Assembly (NCBI GenBank): GCA_039583695.1
Contig: JAVKSL010000009.1
Span: 1-64,000, forward strand
Origin: JAVKSL01 sp039583695
Lineage (GTDB): Bacteria; Actinomycetota; Acidimicrobiia; Acidimicrobiales; JAJPHD01
DNA length: 64,000 nt
Direction: 5' to 3'
A model generated the notes under the pieces. It was not told the DNA's origin. It was given only the letters and a program-made list of their open reading frames with translations, and did not search any database. A program made the translations under genes and the position numbers. This document shows, one piece after another, positions 37,768 to 46,459 of this stretch (position 1 is the stretch's first letter; each line of letters starts with the position of its first letter).

Positions 37768-39307
37768 GCTTGCGCTTGGGCAGCTCGGCACGCTTGGAGG
37801 CCAGCATCGCCAGGCTGCGGATCAGGACCCGGCGGGTTTCGGCGGGTTCGATGACGTCGTCTATGTAGCCCCGCTCAGCCGCCACGTAGGGATTGGCGTA
37901 CCGGGCGGCGTAGTCCTCCACCAGCTCGGCCCGGCGCTTGGCCGAATCACCGGCCTGGGCCAGCTCGCGGCGATTCACTATCTCCACCGCGCCCTGGGGA
38001 CCCATGACCGCCAGCTCGGCCGAGGGCCACGCATATGCCAGGTCTGCGCCGATCGACTTGGAGCTCATGACGACGTAGGCGCCACCGTATGCCTTGCGGG
38101 TGACCACCTGGATCATCGGCACGCTCGCCTCGCAAAACGCATAGAGCAGCTTTGCCCCGTGGCGGATGATGCCGCCATGCTCCTGGCCCGTGCCCGGCAT
38201 GAAACCGGGGACGTCGACGAAGGTGACGATCGGGATCCCGAACGCGTCGCACGTGCGCACGAAGCGAGCGCCCTTCTCCGAGCTGTCGATGTCGAGGACC
38301 CCGGCCAGCACGGCGGGCTGGTTGGCCACGATCCCCACCACCCGCCCGTCGAGGCGGGCAAAGGCGCAGATGAGGTTGCGGGCCCAGTGGGCGAAGTACT
38401 CAACGTAGGTGCCCTCGTCAAGGACCGAGGTGATCACCGAATGCATGTCGTAGGGCTGGTTGGGGCTGGCTGGCATGAGCTCGGCCAGTTCGGGGGTGGC
38501 CCGGGTCGGGTCGTCACACGGCTCGACGACAGGTGGCGACTCCAGGTTGTTGGCCGGCAGGTAGGACAGCAGCCGGCGCACGTCGTCCAGGCACGCCTTC
38601 TCGTCGGGGGCCACGAAGGTGGCGACACCGGACTTGGTGGCGTGGCTCATCGCCCCGCCCAGCGCCTCGAGGCTCACGTCCTCCCCGGTGACCGTCTTGA
38701 CCACGTCAGGGCCGGTGATGAACATGTGCGAGGTCTGCGCGACCATGAAGATGAAGTCGGTCATCGCCGGGCTGTAAACCGCGCCCCCAGCACAGGCGCC
38801 CAGGATGACCGAGATCTGAGGGATGACTCCGGACGAGGCAGCATTCCTGCGGAATATGCCTCCGTAGTAATGCAGCCCCACCACCCCCTCCTGGACCCGC
38901 GCGCCTCCGCCGTCGTTCAGCCCGATCAGCGGGACCCCCACCGAGGCAGCCAGGTCCATGACCTTGTGGATCTTCTCGCCGGATACCTCCCCGAGCGAGC
39001 CCCCCATCACCGTGGGGTCCTGGCTGAACACGCACACCTGGCGGCCGTCGATGGTGCCGAAGCCGGTGACCACCCCGTCGGTGTAGGGCCGGGAGTCCTC
39101 CATGCCCATCCCCTGCGAGCGGTGACGGGCCAGCATGTCCAGCTCCTGGAACGAGCCTTTGTCCAGCAGGTGCTCCAGGCGTTCCCGGGCTGTCATCTTG
39201 CCCCTGGAGCGCTGCCGCTCGATGGCCCGCGGCGAGCCCGCCTGCAGCGCCTCGGTCCGGCGGGCGGCCAGATCGGCCAGGCGAGCGCTCATCGGGTTGT
39301 CGGGCAT
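37748..39307 (-). CDS. Acyl-CoA carboxylase beta subunit (carboxyltransferase)
   Basis: 519 residues, AccD/PccB type. Crotonase-like fold with DSRPYTDGVVTGFGTIDGR, GLNDGGGARVQEGV, the oxyanion GACAGGAVYSPAMTDFI, and in the C-terminal half PTVMGG earlier, FVDVPGFMPGTGQEHGGIIRHGAK and KAYGGAYVVMSSKSIGADL. Length and motif order are those of propionyl/acetyl-CoA carboxylase beta. It transfers CO2 from biotin to acyl-CoA for methylmalonyl/malonyl-CoA. Chain-length specificity not determinable. Confidence 0.95.
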   Translation of the reverse strand: MPDNPMSARLADLAARRTEALQAGSPRAIERQRSRGKMTARERLEHLLDKGSFQELDMLARHRSQGMGMEDSRPYTDGVVTGFGTIDGRQVCVFSQDPTVMGGSLGEVSGEKIHKVMDLAASVGVPLIGLNDGGGARVQEGVVGLHYYGGIFRRNAASSGVIPQISVILGACAGGAVYSPAMTDFIFMVAQTSHMFITGPDVVKTVTGEDVSLEALGGAMSHATKSGVATFVAPDEKACLDDVRRLLSYLPANNLESPPVVEPCDDPTRATPELAELMPASPNQPYDMHSVITSVLDEGTYVEYFAHWARNLICAFARLDGRVVGIVANQPAVLAGVLDIDSSEKGARFVRTCDAFGIPIVTFVDVPGFMPGTGQEHGGIIRHGAKLLYAFCEASVPMIQVVTRKAYGGAYVVMSSKSIGADLAYAWPSAELAVMGPQGAVEIVNRRELAQAGDSAKRRAELVEDYAARYANPYVAAERGYIDDVIEPAETRRVLIRSLAMLASKRAELPKRKHGNLPL

Positions 39308-39557
39308 AGGTTGATCAGGCTACCGAACGCGGTGCCCAGCTGAGTCCAGGTTCTCGTGCGCTCCGCTGCGGTCCGTCCTACCGCCGTTGACCCGTGTGCT
39401 CGACGGCGCCGCCCTTGTCTCGCTGGAACGCAACGAGCGGGCAATGTGGGTAAGGCTGAAGGCATGTGAGCTGGTTCCCCGAGCGCGTCGGTAGGGTCGC
39501 AAGCGGATGGTGCGTGGGCACAAGAGCGCGCCAGCGCCGACTCAATTTCTCAAATTC

Positions 39558-40541
39558 TCAGATCCCGGTTCTCTCGGCTCGGGGTTGGGCCGGGTCGTAG
39601 CGATACGGCATCAGGGCGCCGGGGGGGATCGTGCCCAGGCGACCGGCCTGGAAGTCCTCGAACGCAGTGGCCAGCTGGGCCCGGGTATTCATGACGAACG
39701 GACCGTACATCTCCACCGGCTCGCGGATCGGTCGACCGCCTAGCACCAGGGCATCCAGGCTCTCGGAGGCTTGCAGGGCCAGCCAGTCGCCCGCGCCGAG
39801 CACGGCCAGCTGCCCGGAGCTCAGCACAACGCCCGCGCTGCCCATCGCTCCAGCGCCCGCCAGGATGTAGACCAGCGCGTTGAAGCCCGGATTCCAGGGC
39901 AGCCGCAGCGCTGCGCCGGGCGCGAGGGTGGCATGCACCAGCGCCATGGGCGAGTGCGTCGAGCCGGGGCCAGTGTGCCCACCCACGTCCCCCGCGATCA
40001 CGCGTAGCAGCGCTCCCCCGTCGGGCGAGGACACCAGGGTCACCTGGTCGGCCTCGATGCCCTGGTAAGCAGGGGGGATCATCTTGTCTTTGGCCGCCAG
40101 GTTCACCCACAGCTGGATGCCGTGGAACAGCCCGCCGGATACCACCAGGGCCTCAGGCGGGGTCTCGATGTGCAAGATGCCGCCACCTGCGGTCATCCAC
40201 TGGGTGGCCCCGTCGGTTATCAGGCCCCCTCCGCCATGGGAGTCCTGGTGGGCGAAGGTACCGTCGATCATGTAGGTCACCGTCTCGAAGCCTCGGTGGG
40301 GGTGCCAGGGGGTCCCCTTGGGCTCGCCCGGGGCGTAGCTCACCGAGCCCATCTGGTCCATGTGGACGAAGGGGTCGAGCCTGGCGAGGGGCACCCCGGC
40401 GAAGGCCCGATGCACTGGGAAGCCCTCGCCCTCGAGACCCGTAGGCGCGGTCGTGACCATCTCAACCGGTCGCTCCAGGCTGTCGGGAGGGGGTGGGTCC
40501 AGCCTGGGAAGGGTAAGGGGGTCAGCTGTGACTGCAGGCAT
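39558..40541 (-). CDS. Pirin family protein
   Basis: 327 residues, bicupin fold. The N-terminal cupin has HPHRGFETVTYMIDG and HQDSHGGGGLITDGATQWMTAGGG with the metal ligands, then HIETPPEALVVSGGLFHGIQLWVNLA. The C-terminal cupin contains FNALVYILAGAG. Pirins vary between quercetinase-like oxygenase and regulator roles. ATG 40541 (MPAVTADPL) is chosen over one 24 bp upstream. Confidence 0.9.
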   Translation of the reverse strand: MPAVTADPLTLPRLDPPPPDSLERPVEMVTTAPTGLEGEGFPVHRAFAGVPLARLDPFVHMDQMGSVSYAPGEPKGTPWHPHRGFETVTYMIDGTFAHQDSHGGGGLITDGATQWMTAGGGILHIETPPEALVVSGGLFHGIQLWVNLAAKDKMIPPAYQGIEADQVTLVSSPDGGALLRVIAGDVGGHTGPGSTHSPMALVHATLAPGAALRLPWNPGFNALVYILAGAGAMGSAGVVLSSGQLAVLGAGDWLALQASESLDALVLGGRPIREPVEMYGPFVMNTRAQLATAFEDFQAGRLGTIPPGALMPYRYDPAQPRAERTGI

Positions 40542-40565
40542 GGTCAGTGAAACGATACGGCACAT

Positions 40566-40756
40566 CTTCTTGTTCCCTGTATCCGGCCCAAATCAGTATA
40601 TTTCAAACAAAGCGGTAGTATTTGCCCCTTGCGCTCTCAGCGCCGGCGGGTCAGAATGCAGGGGCAGTCAAGGAGCAGGACCCACTTCCCCTTGGTCGAC
40701 AGCTATTCGGCGCTGGCAGGTCGCTGGCGCCGGGGACGGAGGTTGGGAACCTGGGC
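40566..40756. other. Intergenic region with AT-rich patch; start of the duplicated cpaF segment
   Basis: AT-rich CAAATCAGTATATTTCAAAC near 40590 is probably the pirin promoter region. From about 40600 on, GTAGTATTTGCCCCTTGCGC resembles GTATGATTTGCCACTTGCAC at 58309, so the duplicated cpaF copy includes upstream DNA. Confidence 0.4.
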
Positions 40757-41222
40757 GTGGGCGAGGCCACAGCGGGGAGCTGGCGCTCGCCGCTGGTCAA
40801 GATCGAGCGATCGGTCCAATAGCGGGCGAAGGCGGCCTCGCTGGACATGGCCGCCCCGGGTGGTCCGGACGCCCTCCGGGGCCGAATCGACGAGGAGGTA
40901 GCCCGCTGGTCGGCCGATCATGCCAGGGGGCTCCGTCCCTTCGACCTCGCCGACCCGGACCTCGTGGCCCTGCGGGTCTATCGCAACCTCGCCGGATATG
41001 GCCCGCTGGAGTCGCTTCTCGAGGATCCCGACGTCTGGGAGATCGCCGTGAACGGCCCCGAGGAAGATCTTCGTCCGGCGGCATACCGGTCGCTCGGGCT
41101 ACCACGATGAGGCCTTCCACGACGACGACCACGTCCTGCGCATCCTCACCAAGATCGTCGATGACTCCACGGCCTCGCACCGCAAGCTCGACCCTGCCGA
41201 GGGCCTCCAGGACGCCCAGCAG
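40757..41222 (+). pseudogene. Partial copy of cpaF (Tad pilus ATPase), with nonsense and frameshift
   Basis: This segment is a paralogue of the first third of the intact cpaF at 58432 (for example VGEATAGSWRSPLV, ARWSADHARGL, DLADPDLVA, NLAGYGPLE). In the first frame a TAG at 40820-40822 replaces the GAG codon following CAG in the intact gene. One extra base near 41062-41066 shifts the frame after AVNGPEE, then YHDEAFHDDDHVLR continues. It stops abruptly at 41222 (DAQ), before the Walker A region. So it lacks the ATPase core and is dead. Strong nucleotide identity points to a fairly recent duplication. Confidence 0.9.
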
Positions 41223-41286
41223 TTCTGGCCCACGATCCGCAGCGGATCCCGCTCCGGGCAACAGGGGGCGAACGGCTGGCTGGGCC

Positions 41287-41640
41287 CTACTTGGGGATCT
41301 GCGTCGACAGCCAGAAACGGGTGGCCCGCAGGCTCGAGAAGCACTCGCCACCGATCCGGTGCCGGCTGTTCGGTGGCTCGCGTCGCTCCGAGGCGAACAG
41401 CCTCCGCCTGCGCCTCCGCCTCGTCGAGGTCATCCACGGCAAGGTCGAGATGCATCTGCTTGGGCGCATCACCGCCAGGCCACGTCGGAGGTTCGTAGCC
41501 CTCGACCTGCACAGCGGCAAGCCATCCCCGGTCGGTCTTCACCGCGACGAACGCGTCGCTCGTGAAGGCAACCGCCCCGCCGAGCAGCTCGGCCCAGAAC
41601 TCCCCGAGGATGCTCGGAGACGAGCAGTCAAACGCTATGG
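41287..41640 (-). pseudogene. VOC/glyoxalase-like protein, frameshifted and headless
   Basis: A minus-strand frame reads SIAFDCSSPSILGEFWAELL, VEGYEPPTWPGGDAPKQMHLD (in part), LAVDDLDEAEAQ and ends EPAGHPF, the usual order of a vicinal-oxygen-chelate protein. After GHPF the expected tail (WLSTQIPK) is in another frame, ending at 41287. There is no start codon: the N terminus is cut at 41640, where the sigma-factor fragment begins on the other strand. It lies between the cpaF and sigma fragments. Enzyme activity is unlikely. Confidence 0.7.
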
Positions 41641-41643
41641 ACC

Positions 41644-42393
41644 CGGGCGAAACAGAAGATCGCCGCGGCGAAGGTGCCCTACCGGGTGCCCGAGGACAGC
41701 GACCTGCCCGAGCGGCTCGGCGACGTGCTGACGGTGCTGTTCCTCGTCTTCAACGAGGGCTACCTCGCCACGGGCGACGGCGATCCGGTTCGTGCCGAGC
41801 TCACCGACGAGGCCATCCGACTGACGCGGATCCTGCGCCAGTTGCTCCCCGAGGAGCCGGAGGTCGCCGGCCTGCTCGGACTACTGGTGCTCATCGAGGC
41901 ACGGCGTGAGGCTCGTGTGCGCAACGGGCACCTGGTCCCCCTCGACGAGCAGGACCGCGCCGGCTGGGACCTTGCGCTGATCGCCGAGGGCCACGACCTG
42001 GTCCGCTGGTGCCTCGCCATCAACCGACCCGGCCGCTACCAGATCCTCGCCGCGATCAACGCCGTCCACACCGACGCCCCCACGGCGAGCGACACCGACT
42101 GGTCGCAGGTGGTCGCGCTCTACGACCAGCTGACCCGGCTCGATCCCTCACCGATCGTCGCGCTCAACCGCGCGGTCGCGATCGCCGAGCTCGACGGCCC
42201 GGGTGTCGCCCTCGCGCTGGTCGAGCGGCTGCCGCTCTCCGGCTACCACGCATGGCATGCCACTCGTGCCGAGATGCTCCGCAGGCTCGGCCGCAACGCC
42301 GAAGCAAGAAAGGCGTACGACGCTGCGATCGCCGCCACCCAGAACTCCGCCGAACGCGCCTACCTGAGCACCAAGCGCGGCGAGCTGGGCTGA
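41644..42393 (+). pseudogene. ECF RNA polymerase sigma factor (SigJ/DUF6596-type), N-terminal part missing
   Basis: The frame gives RAKQKIAAAKVPYRVP, then ERLGDVLTVLFLVFNEGYLA, RLTRILRQLLPEEPEVAGLL, HDLVRWCLAINRPGRYQILA, TDWSQVVALYDQLTRLDPSP and the TPR-like C-terminal end (LRRLGRNAEARKAYDAAI). This is the long C-terminal extension of a large ECF sigma factor. Sigma regions 2 and 4 are absent; the frame begins at the junction with the VOC fragment. A GTG at 41674 could still give a 239-residue product, but without promoter recognition. Confidence 0.75.
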
Positions 42394-42641
42394 GCTGAGT
42401 GGTCCCACGGTTCGGGTATCTGGCCGACGGCACTCGTCGTTCACACCGATGACGCTGTCCCAGTCCGCCAAGTAGCTGGACCGGGTCGCAGCGCTCGCGA
42501 CCATCTCGCTACGGCACGAACGATAGTTCGGTCACCGTTGACCCAAAGGTGGTTGCTCGTACGAGGCGGTCGGTGTACCGGCGACGAGTCCGATAATTGG
42601 CACCCGGTTTCTTCTGACCGGCTCGCCTACGTAGAGTCAGC

Positions 42642-43190
42642 ATGGTGGGGTCCCCGCAGACGCTGAGTGAAACCGACCGACGTCGTGTCGCTGCATGGGC
42701 CGCTGACTGTGCCCAGCGGGTTCTCGGGCTGTTCGAGGTTGAGGCGCCAGATGATGGTCGCCCTCGGGCTCTCATCGCCCGGACCCGCGCGTTCGCCCAA
42801 GGAGAGCTGAACACGGCGGAGGAGATCCGCCGTCGGTTTGTCGGTGGCGTCGGTGCTGGTGATGTGAAGTCTCTCGCCGCAGCGGCCGCTGCCCGAGCCG
42901 CCGGACAGGCCGTCGCCATCTGCCATATGGGCGCGCATGCACTGGGGGCCGCCGCTTATGCCGCCAAGGCTGCCAGCCTTGGGGACCCGAACCGGCCAGA
43001 AGCCGTCGAAGACGAGGTCCGCTGGCAGCTCGACCACATGTCTGCGGAGGTTCGCGCCGCTCTGCGAACCCTTCCGCCTATCGGTCAGAACTCGTCGGGT
43101 CCCCTTGGGCCAGGGCTTCTCGCATCGGGCCAACTCGGCATGATCGTCCGCCACCTCCAAGCGGGTCTCAGCCAGCTCGAACAAAACTGA
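42642..43190 (+). CDS. Putative immunity protein (Imm-5-like domain)
   Basis: 182 residues. LSETDRRRVAAWAADCAQRVLGLFE followed by RPRALIARTRAFAQGEL and the alanine-rich helical segment AGQAVAICHMGAHALGAAAYAAKAA match actinobacterial Imm-5-like proteins, named for polymorphic-toxin immunity. The function has not been shown in most members. No toxin is next to it; a MerR-type regulator gene follows on the other strand. ATG at 42642. Confidence 0.65.
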   Translation: MVGSPQTLSETDRRRVAAWAADCAQRVLGLFEVEAPDDGRPRALIARTRAFAQGELNTAEEIRRRFVGGVGAGDVKSLAAAAAARAAGQAVAICHMGAHALGAAAYAAKAASLGDPNRPEAVEDEVRWQLDHMSAEVRAALRTLPPIGQNSSGPLGPGLLASGQLGMIVRHLQAGLSQLEQN

Positions 43191-43329
43191 CCCGAGGTCC
43201 CAGAACCGGGGTGTCGAGCGACACGCTCGATGAACATCGACGAGGTGTCTTCCGGAAGTGGTGGTGTCGAACACCTCGACGCCCACCACGCTCGGGTCGG
43301 CCCGCACTGCGATCCGGCTACGAGCGCGC

Positions 43330-43863
43330 TCATCGTGTTGGCCACCAGCCGTGCTGCCCCGGGTAGGGGCCTGGACGACCGCGACTCCTCTCTCCGTGGC
43401 GGCAGGATTCAGGGGACGGAGGGTGCCCAGAGCTCGCTGGCGTCGCCAGCGGCGAGGCAGTCGCGATAAGCGCTGATCTTGTAGTGTAGTCGATGAGCTT
43501 GAGGTTCTCTTCGATCTTGTCAAGCTTGGCTTTGACGAGGGCGCGGTGGGACTCCATGAGGGCGCGTCGTTCGTCTTCGTTCCCACTCCCGACGGCGACG
43601 AGCGCGGCGTAGCGCCGGATCGTCCTTATGGGCATGCCGGTGGTGCGTAGCCTCGTGCAGATCTCGATCCATTCGAGGTGCGCCTCGTGGTAGCGGCGCC
43701 GACCGGCGTGGTTGCGTTCCACTGTGGTCACGATCAAGCCGGCCCGCTCGTAGTAGCACAGGGTGTGGACGCTGACTCCGCTGCGGGCCGCCGCCTCACC
43801 GATGGTCAGGGCCTCCCCTGGTTCTGGCCGGGGGAGTGTTTGCGGAGCCTTGACTTCTGGCAC
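43330..43863 (-). CDS. MerR-family regulator, C terminus frameshifted by a 5-bp duplication
   Basis: 177 residues as read. The N-terminal winged helix is intact: LTIGEAAARSGVSVHTLCYYERAGLI, then RRRYHEAHLEWIEICTRL. The dimer coiled coil follows (ALVKAKLDKIEENLKLID). At 43481-43490 GTAGT is doubled; removing one copy restores YKISAYRDCLAAGDASELW and a stop at 43409, the normal family end. As given, the tail is 45 unrelated residues. DNA binding may survive; effector sensing perhaps not. Confidence 0.75.
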   Translation of the reverse strand: MPEVKAPQTLPRPEPGEALTIGEAAARSGVSVHTLCYYERAGLIVTTVERNHAGRRRYHEAHLEWIEICTRLRTTGMPIRTIRRYAALVAVGSGNEDERRALMESHRALVKAKLDKIEENLKLIDYTTRSALIATASPLATPASSGHPPSPESCRHGERSRGRPGPYPGQHGWWPTR

Positions 43864-44225
43864 GCTCTAAATCGTACGCTTCGCCTCATGGGCATGCCCT
43901 GGCTCCCAAGCTCGCTTCGCCAACGGGACTTCGCGCTGTTCTGGGCGCGTTTCTGGACCCTTCAGGCCTACCGAGCAGCGGACGGCGAGGATGGGCGGCG
44001 AAGAACTCGGCGGCCACGTCCGGCGTAGAGCTTGAGGTACCGGCCGGCGGTCAGTCCCGGCGATGTTCCCAGCGGAACTAGCGCGCCGCGGCCAGCATCC
44101 CGGCGGCGCCACACGCCGCCATGATCCCCACGTCGCCCCACGCGTAGCCACCGCGGAACGGGAGCACCGACGCCACCTGGGTGAGCAGCAAGTCTCGCTG
44201 ACCCGTCCCGCCGACAGGCGGATCG
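43864..44225. other. 362 bp without a convincing gene
   Basis: Nothing here reads as a complete gene. A minus-strand stretch at about 44089-44205 (LLTQVASVLPFRGG, YAWGDVGIMAACGAAGMLAA) looks like real protein but is short and unassigned. CCGCC-TGTC-GGCGG near 44210-44223 forms a hairpin just after the marR stop and may end that transcript. Confidence 0.4.
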
Positions 44226-44681
44226 CTATCCGGACGCTGGCTCTGACACCCGCGCTGGCAGGTCGAGGAGCCGGCGGAGAGTGCTGTCTCCGACCTTGCT
44301 GGCGAAGTGCCGCCCTACGGCGTCGACGAAGGCCGGTTGGGCGGCGTCGAACACCTTGCACCCCTCGGGGCTGAGGGTGGCGTAGACGGTCCGTCGGTCG
44401 CTCGGGTCGCGCTCGCGGGCGAGCAGGCCCCGCTCCTCAAGCCGGTCGACGGTCTTGGTCACCGCGCTCTTGGCGACACCGAGCGCCCCAGCGATCTCGA
44501 CCATCCGCAGCCGCCGCCCCGCTGCCATAGCCACCTGGCAGAGCACCAGGTTCTCGGCGAGGGTCAGGCCGACCTTGGCCTGCAGGTCCCGGTTGATCAG
44601 GACCCGGACCCGATCGACGACATCGCAGAGCCCCATCCACGCCTGGAGCCCCTCGGGCCGTTCGTTCGACGCATTGGACAC
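44226..44681 (-). CDS. MarR-family transcriptional regulator
   Basis: 151 residues. Winged helix: LTLAENLVLCQVAMAAGRRLRM, then EIAGALGVAKSAVTKTVDRLEERG (recognition helix) and the wing RERDPSDRRTVYATLSPEG. Helices 1 and 6 for dimerisation are present. Divergently placed from a PPOX-type gene pair; a promoter with a partly palindromic TAGTGTATGCTA lies between, a reasonable target for it. A decayed copy of this gene exists at 49569-49848. Confidence 0.88.
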   Translation of the reverse strand: MSNASNERPEGLQAWMGLCDVVDRVRVLINRDLQAKVGLTLAENLVLCQVAMAAGRRLRMVEIAGALGVAKSAVTKTVDRLEERGLLARERDPSDRRTVYATLSPEGCKVFDAAQPAFVDAVGRHFASKVGDSTLRRLLDLPARVSEPASG

Positions 44682-44703
44682 GACTCCCAGCCTACCTCAT
44701 GGG

Positions 44704-44731
44704 TTGACAGGAGAACGATTTTCCCTATAGT
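44704..44731 (+). promoter_or_regulatory. Sigma-70 type promoter for the 44771 transcript
   Basis: TTGACA (44704-44709), 16-bp spacer, TATAGT (44726-44731). Close to consensus. The overlapping TAGTGTATGCTA is a likely site for the divergent MarR regulator. The first ATG downstream is 44771. Confidence 0.65.
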
Positions 44732-44770
44732 GTATGCTAGATAACCATCGTCTGGAGAACGGAGTGTGAG

Positions 44771-44956
44771 ATGGATGCAGACCACACAGCGCCCTGGAGG
44801 CCGCTTGAGCGGGCAGGACGCGCCGCTGCCCGATACCAGGCGAGGCGGGATGAGATCGAGCCGCTCATCGCACTCCTGGTCGACATCGCCGTTCTCGGTG
44901 CCTTGCTGGCCAGATGCGGCCCCACCCGCGGGCCGCAAACCCCGGTGGGGTGCTAA
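44771..44956 (+). CDS. Small ORF before the PPOX gene
   Basis: 61 residues (with WRPLERAGRAAARYQARRDE and a hydrophobic IALLVDIAVLGALLARC). GGAG lies 8-12 nt upstream and a strong promoter precedes it; the stop is 2 bp before the next ATG, suggesting translational coupling. The sequence is not recognised. Real gene or translated leader are both possible. Confidence 0.4.
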   Translation: MDADHTAPWRPLERAGRAAARYQARRDEIEPLIALLVDIAVLGALLARCGPTRGPQTPVGC

Positions 44957-44958
44957 AG

Positions 44959-45330
44959 ATGAGCGTGTTCTCTCCAGCCGAGCTCGCCTACCTGGCCGAG
45001 CGCCGCCTCGGTCGCCTCGCCACCATCGACCGGGGCGGCCGGCCACACGTGGTGCCCCTCGGCTGGTCCTACAACCCGGACCTCGACACCATCGACGTCG
45101 GAGGGCGGGACTTCTCCCGGACCAAGAAGTTCCGTAACGCCCGGGCCAACCCCAAGGTCACCCTGGTGATCGATGACGTCCTGCCTCCCTGGCGGCCACG
45201 GGCGGTCATGGTCCGCGGGGACGCCGAGACCCTCGATGCGGCCACCGGCCACGGCGGCGAGGTGCTCGGGCCGATCATCCGCATCCACCCCGTTGAGGTC
45301 CTGAGCTGGGGCCTCGACGCCGGCTCCTAG
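44959..45330 (+). CDS. PPOX-class F420-dependent oxidoreductase-like protein
   Basis: 123 residues. FSPAELAYLAERRLGRLATI, DRGGRPHVVPLGWSYNPD, TIDVGGRDFSRTKKFRNAR and VTLVIDDVLPPWRPRAVMVRG are the family sequence, in order. Split-barrel fold with bound F420 or flavin. ATG at 44959. Second gene after the MarR-divergent promoter. Physiological substrate unknown; the neighbouring MarR gene suggests induction by an aromatic compound or drug. Confidence 0.88.
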   Translation: MSVFSPAELAYLAERRLGRLATIDRGGRPHVVPLGWSYNPDLDTIDVGGRDFSRTKKFRNARANPKVTLVIDDVLPPWRPRAVMVRGDAETLDAATGHGGEVLGPIIRIHPVEVLSWGLDAGS

Positions 45331-45365
45331 ACCCAAACCCGCTCCTCACCACAAAAGGAGCTTCC

Positions 45366-46001
45366 ATGTCCCACGAACCCATGTCTTCCGCACCCTCACG
45401 ACAGGCAACATCGGCCACCCGGGCCGGCGGCACTGCAGGCGCCGTCACGGCTGCAGTCGCCGTCTGGCTCGTCGCCCGCTACGGCGCCGGGGTGGCGCTG
45501 CGCCAACCCGCCTTCAGCGCCAGAGGGCACCCTGCACACCTGGCGGTCGGTTTCGTGATCGTCGTCTCCACGGTGGCATCACTTGCCGGATGGGGCGTCG
45601 CTGGCCTGTTCGGACGCGCCGCGCACCACCCCCGGATCACCTGGGTGATCATCGCCACGGTTGCAACCGCGCTCTCGTTGTCACTGCCGCCTTCTGGCCA
45701 CGGGATCACCTCCACGCAACGTCTCGCCCTTGCCTGCATGCACCTCGCCCTCGCAGCCGTGCTGGTCCCGGCGTTCGCGGCGAGCCTCCCGACGCGGCGC
45801 CGCTCGGCGCGAGACCCAGCCAGAGCCCTCCCCCACAGGCGCAACCACCCAGCGTCGCGCTGCAAGCCCCCACGGATCCGACCGGAGCTCGGCGGCGATC
45901 TCGCGAAAGTCCTGGTAGAGCAGGCGCGACAAGCGAGTGTCCCCCACACTGGGGGAAGAGGTCCAGTTCAGGTGACGGCCCGGTTCCAGCCGGTGGTGTA
46001 G
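45366..46001 (+). CDS. DUF6069-like membrane protein with run-on C terminus
   Basis: 211 residues as read. The first 150 include four hydrophobic helices (AGAVTAAVAVWLVARYGAGV; LAVGFVIVVSTVASLAGWGV; TWVIIATVATALSLSLPPSG; LALACMHLALAAVLVPAFAA), as in DUF6069 proteins. After about residue 150 (SLPTRRRSAR) the frame is antisense to degenerate DNA and looks non-native, so the end was probably lost at a junction near 45815. ATG at 45366 after AAGGAG. Confidence 0.6.
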   Translation: MSHEPMSSAPSRQATSATRAGGTAGAVTAAVAVWLVARYGAGVALRQPAFSARGHPAHLAVGFVIVVSTVASLAGWGVAGLFGRAAHHPRITWVIIATVATALSLSLPPSGHGITSTQRLALACMHLALAAVLVPAFAASLPTRRRSARDPARALPHRRNHPASRCKPPRIRPELGGDLAKVLVEQARQASVPHTGGRGPVQVTARFQPVV

Positions 46002-46034
46002 ACGCCGAAGGCGTCGAGGATCTCCCGCCGGAAG

Positions 46035-46130
46035 GTCGTGGGCCGCGAGCAGGTCTGGCTCGGTGAGGGCTCGCCACACCGCTTCAGGCGGGTGCTTGAG
46101 GAATGCGTCGGTGTCGATGGCGTCGGTCAA
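46035..46130 (-). pseudogene. SRPBCC/AHSA1-type protein, N-terminal fragment only
   Basis: Following the ArsR stop, TTG at about 46130 opens DAIDTDAFLKHPPEAVWRAL then TEPDLLA, the first 30 residues of an AHSA1-type START-like protein (compare VVVDAPIDRAFKTF in the intact gene at 47774). From about 46035 the resemblance ends. ArsR-SRPBCC pairs are common; here only the head of the second gene remains. Confidence 0.6.
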
Positions 46131-46459
46131 TGCTGATCCTCCAACACTTCCAACGCATCCCGTAGGGCGTCCAGCCGTGCCCTCCAGAATCGCTCGTAGT
46201 GGGTGAGCCATTGCTCGACCTCCCGCAGCGGCTTCGCGTTGAGCTGGTAGCGACGTTCCCGCCCTACGCGCTCCTCGCTGACCAAAGACGCTTCCTTGAG
46301 GATCCGCAGGTGCTGGGAGACGGCTGGACGACTGATGGAGAATCCGGCAGCGATGTCCCGTACCGGCAGCGGCCCGCCCGTCAGCGTGGCAAGAAGTGCG
46401 CGCCGGACGGGGCTGGCGATGGCAACGAAGACATCGACCCGCTCCTCTTGGTCAAGCAT
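46127..46459 (-). CDS. ArsR-family regulator
   Basis: 110 residues. Winged helix with IASPVRRALLATLTGGPLPV, DIAAGFSISRPAVSQHLRIL (recognition helix) and EERVGRERRYQLNAKPL (wing). No obvious metal-binding Cys pair. It overlaps the upstream VOC gene and the downstream SRPBCC fragment. A 17-bp palindrome upstream of the VOC gene is its likely operator. Close in type to the ArsR at 47460. Confidence 0.88.
   Translation of the reverse strand: MLDQEERVDVFVAIASPVRRALLATLTGGPLPVRDIAAGFSISRPAVSQHLRILKEASLVSEERVGRERRYQLNAKPLREVEQWLTHYERFWRARLDALRDALEVLEDQH

Noticed and set aside
46019..46090. Alternative minus-strand frame (FRREILDAFGVYTTGWNRAV) after the SRPBCC head
   Set aside because: Looks protein-like but too short to name; could be the end of another lost gene.
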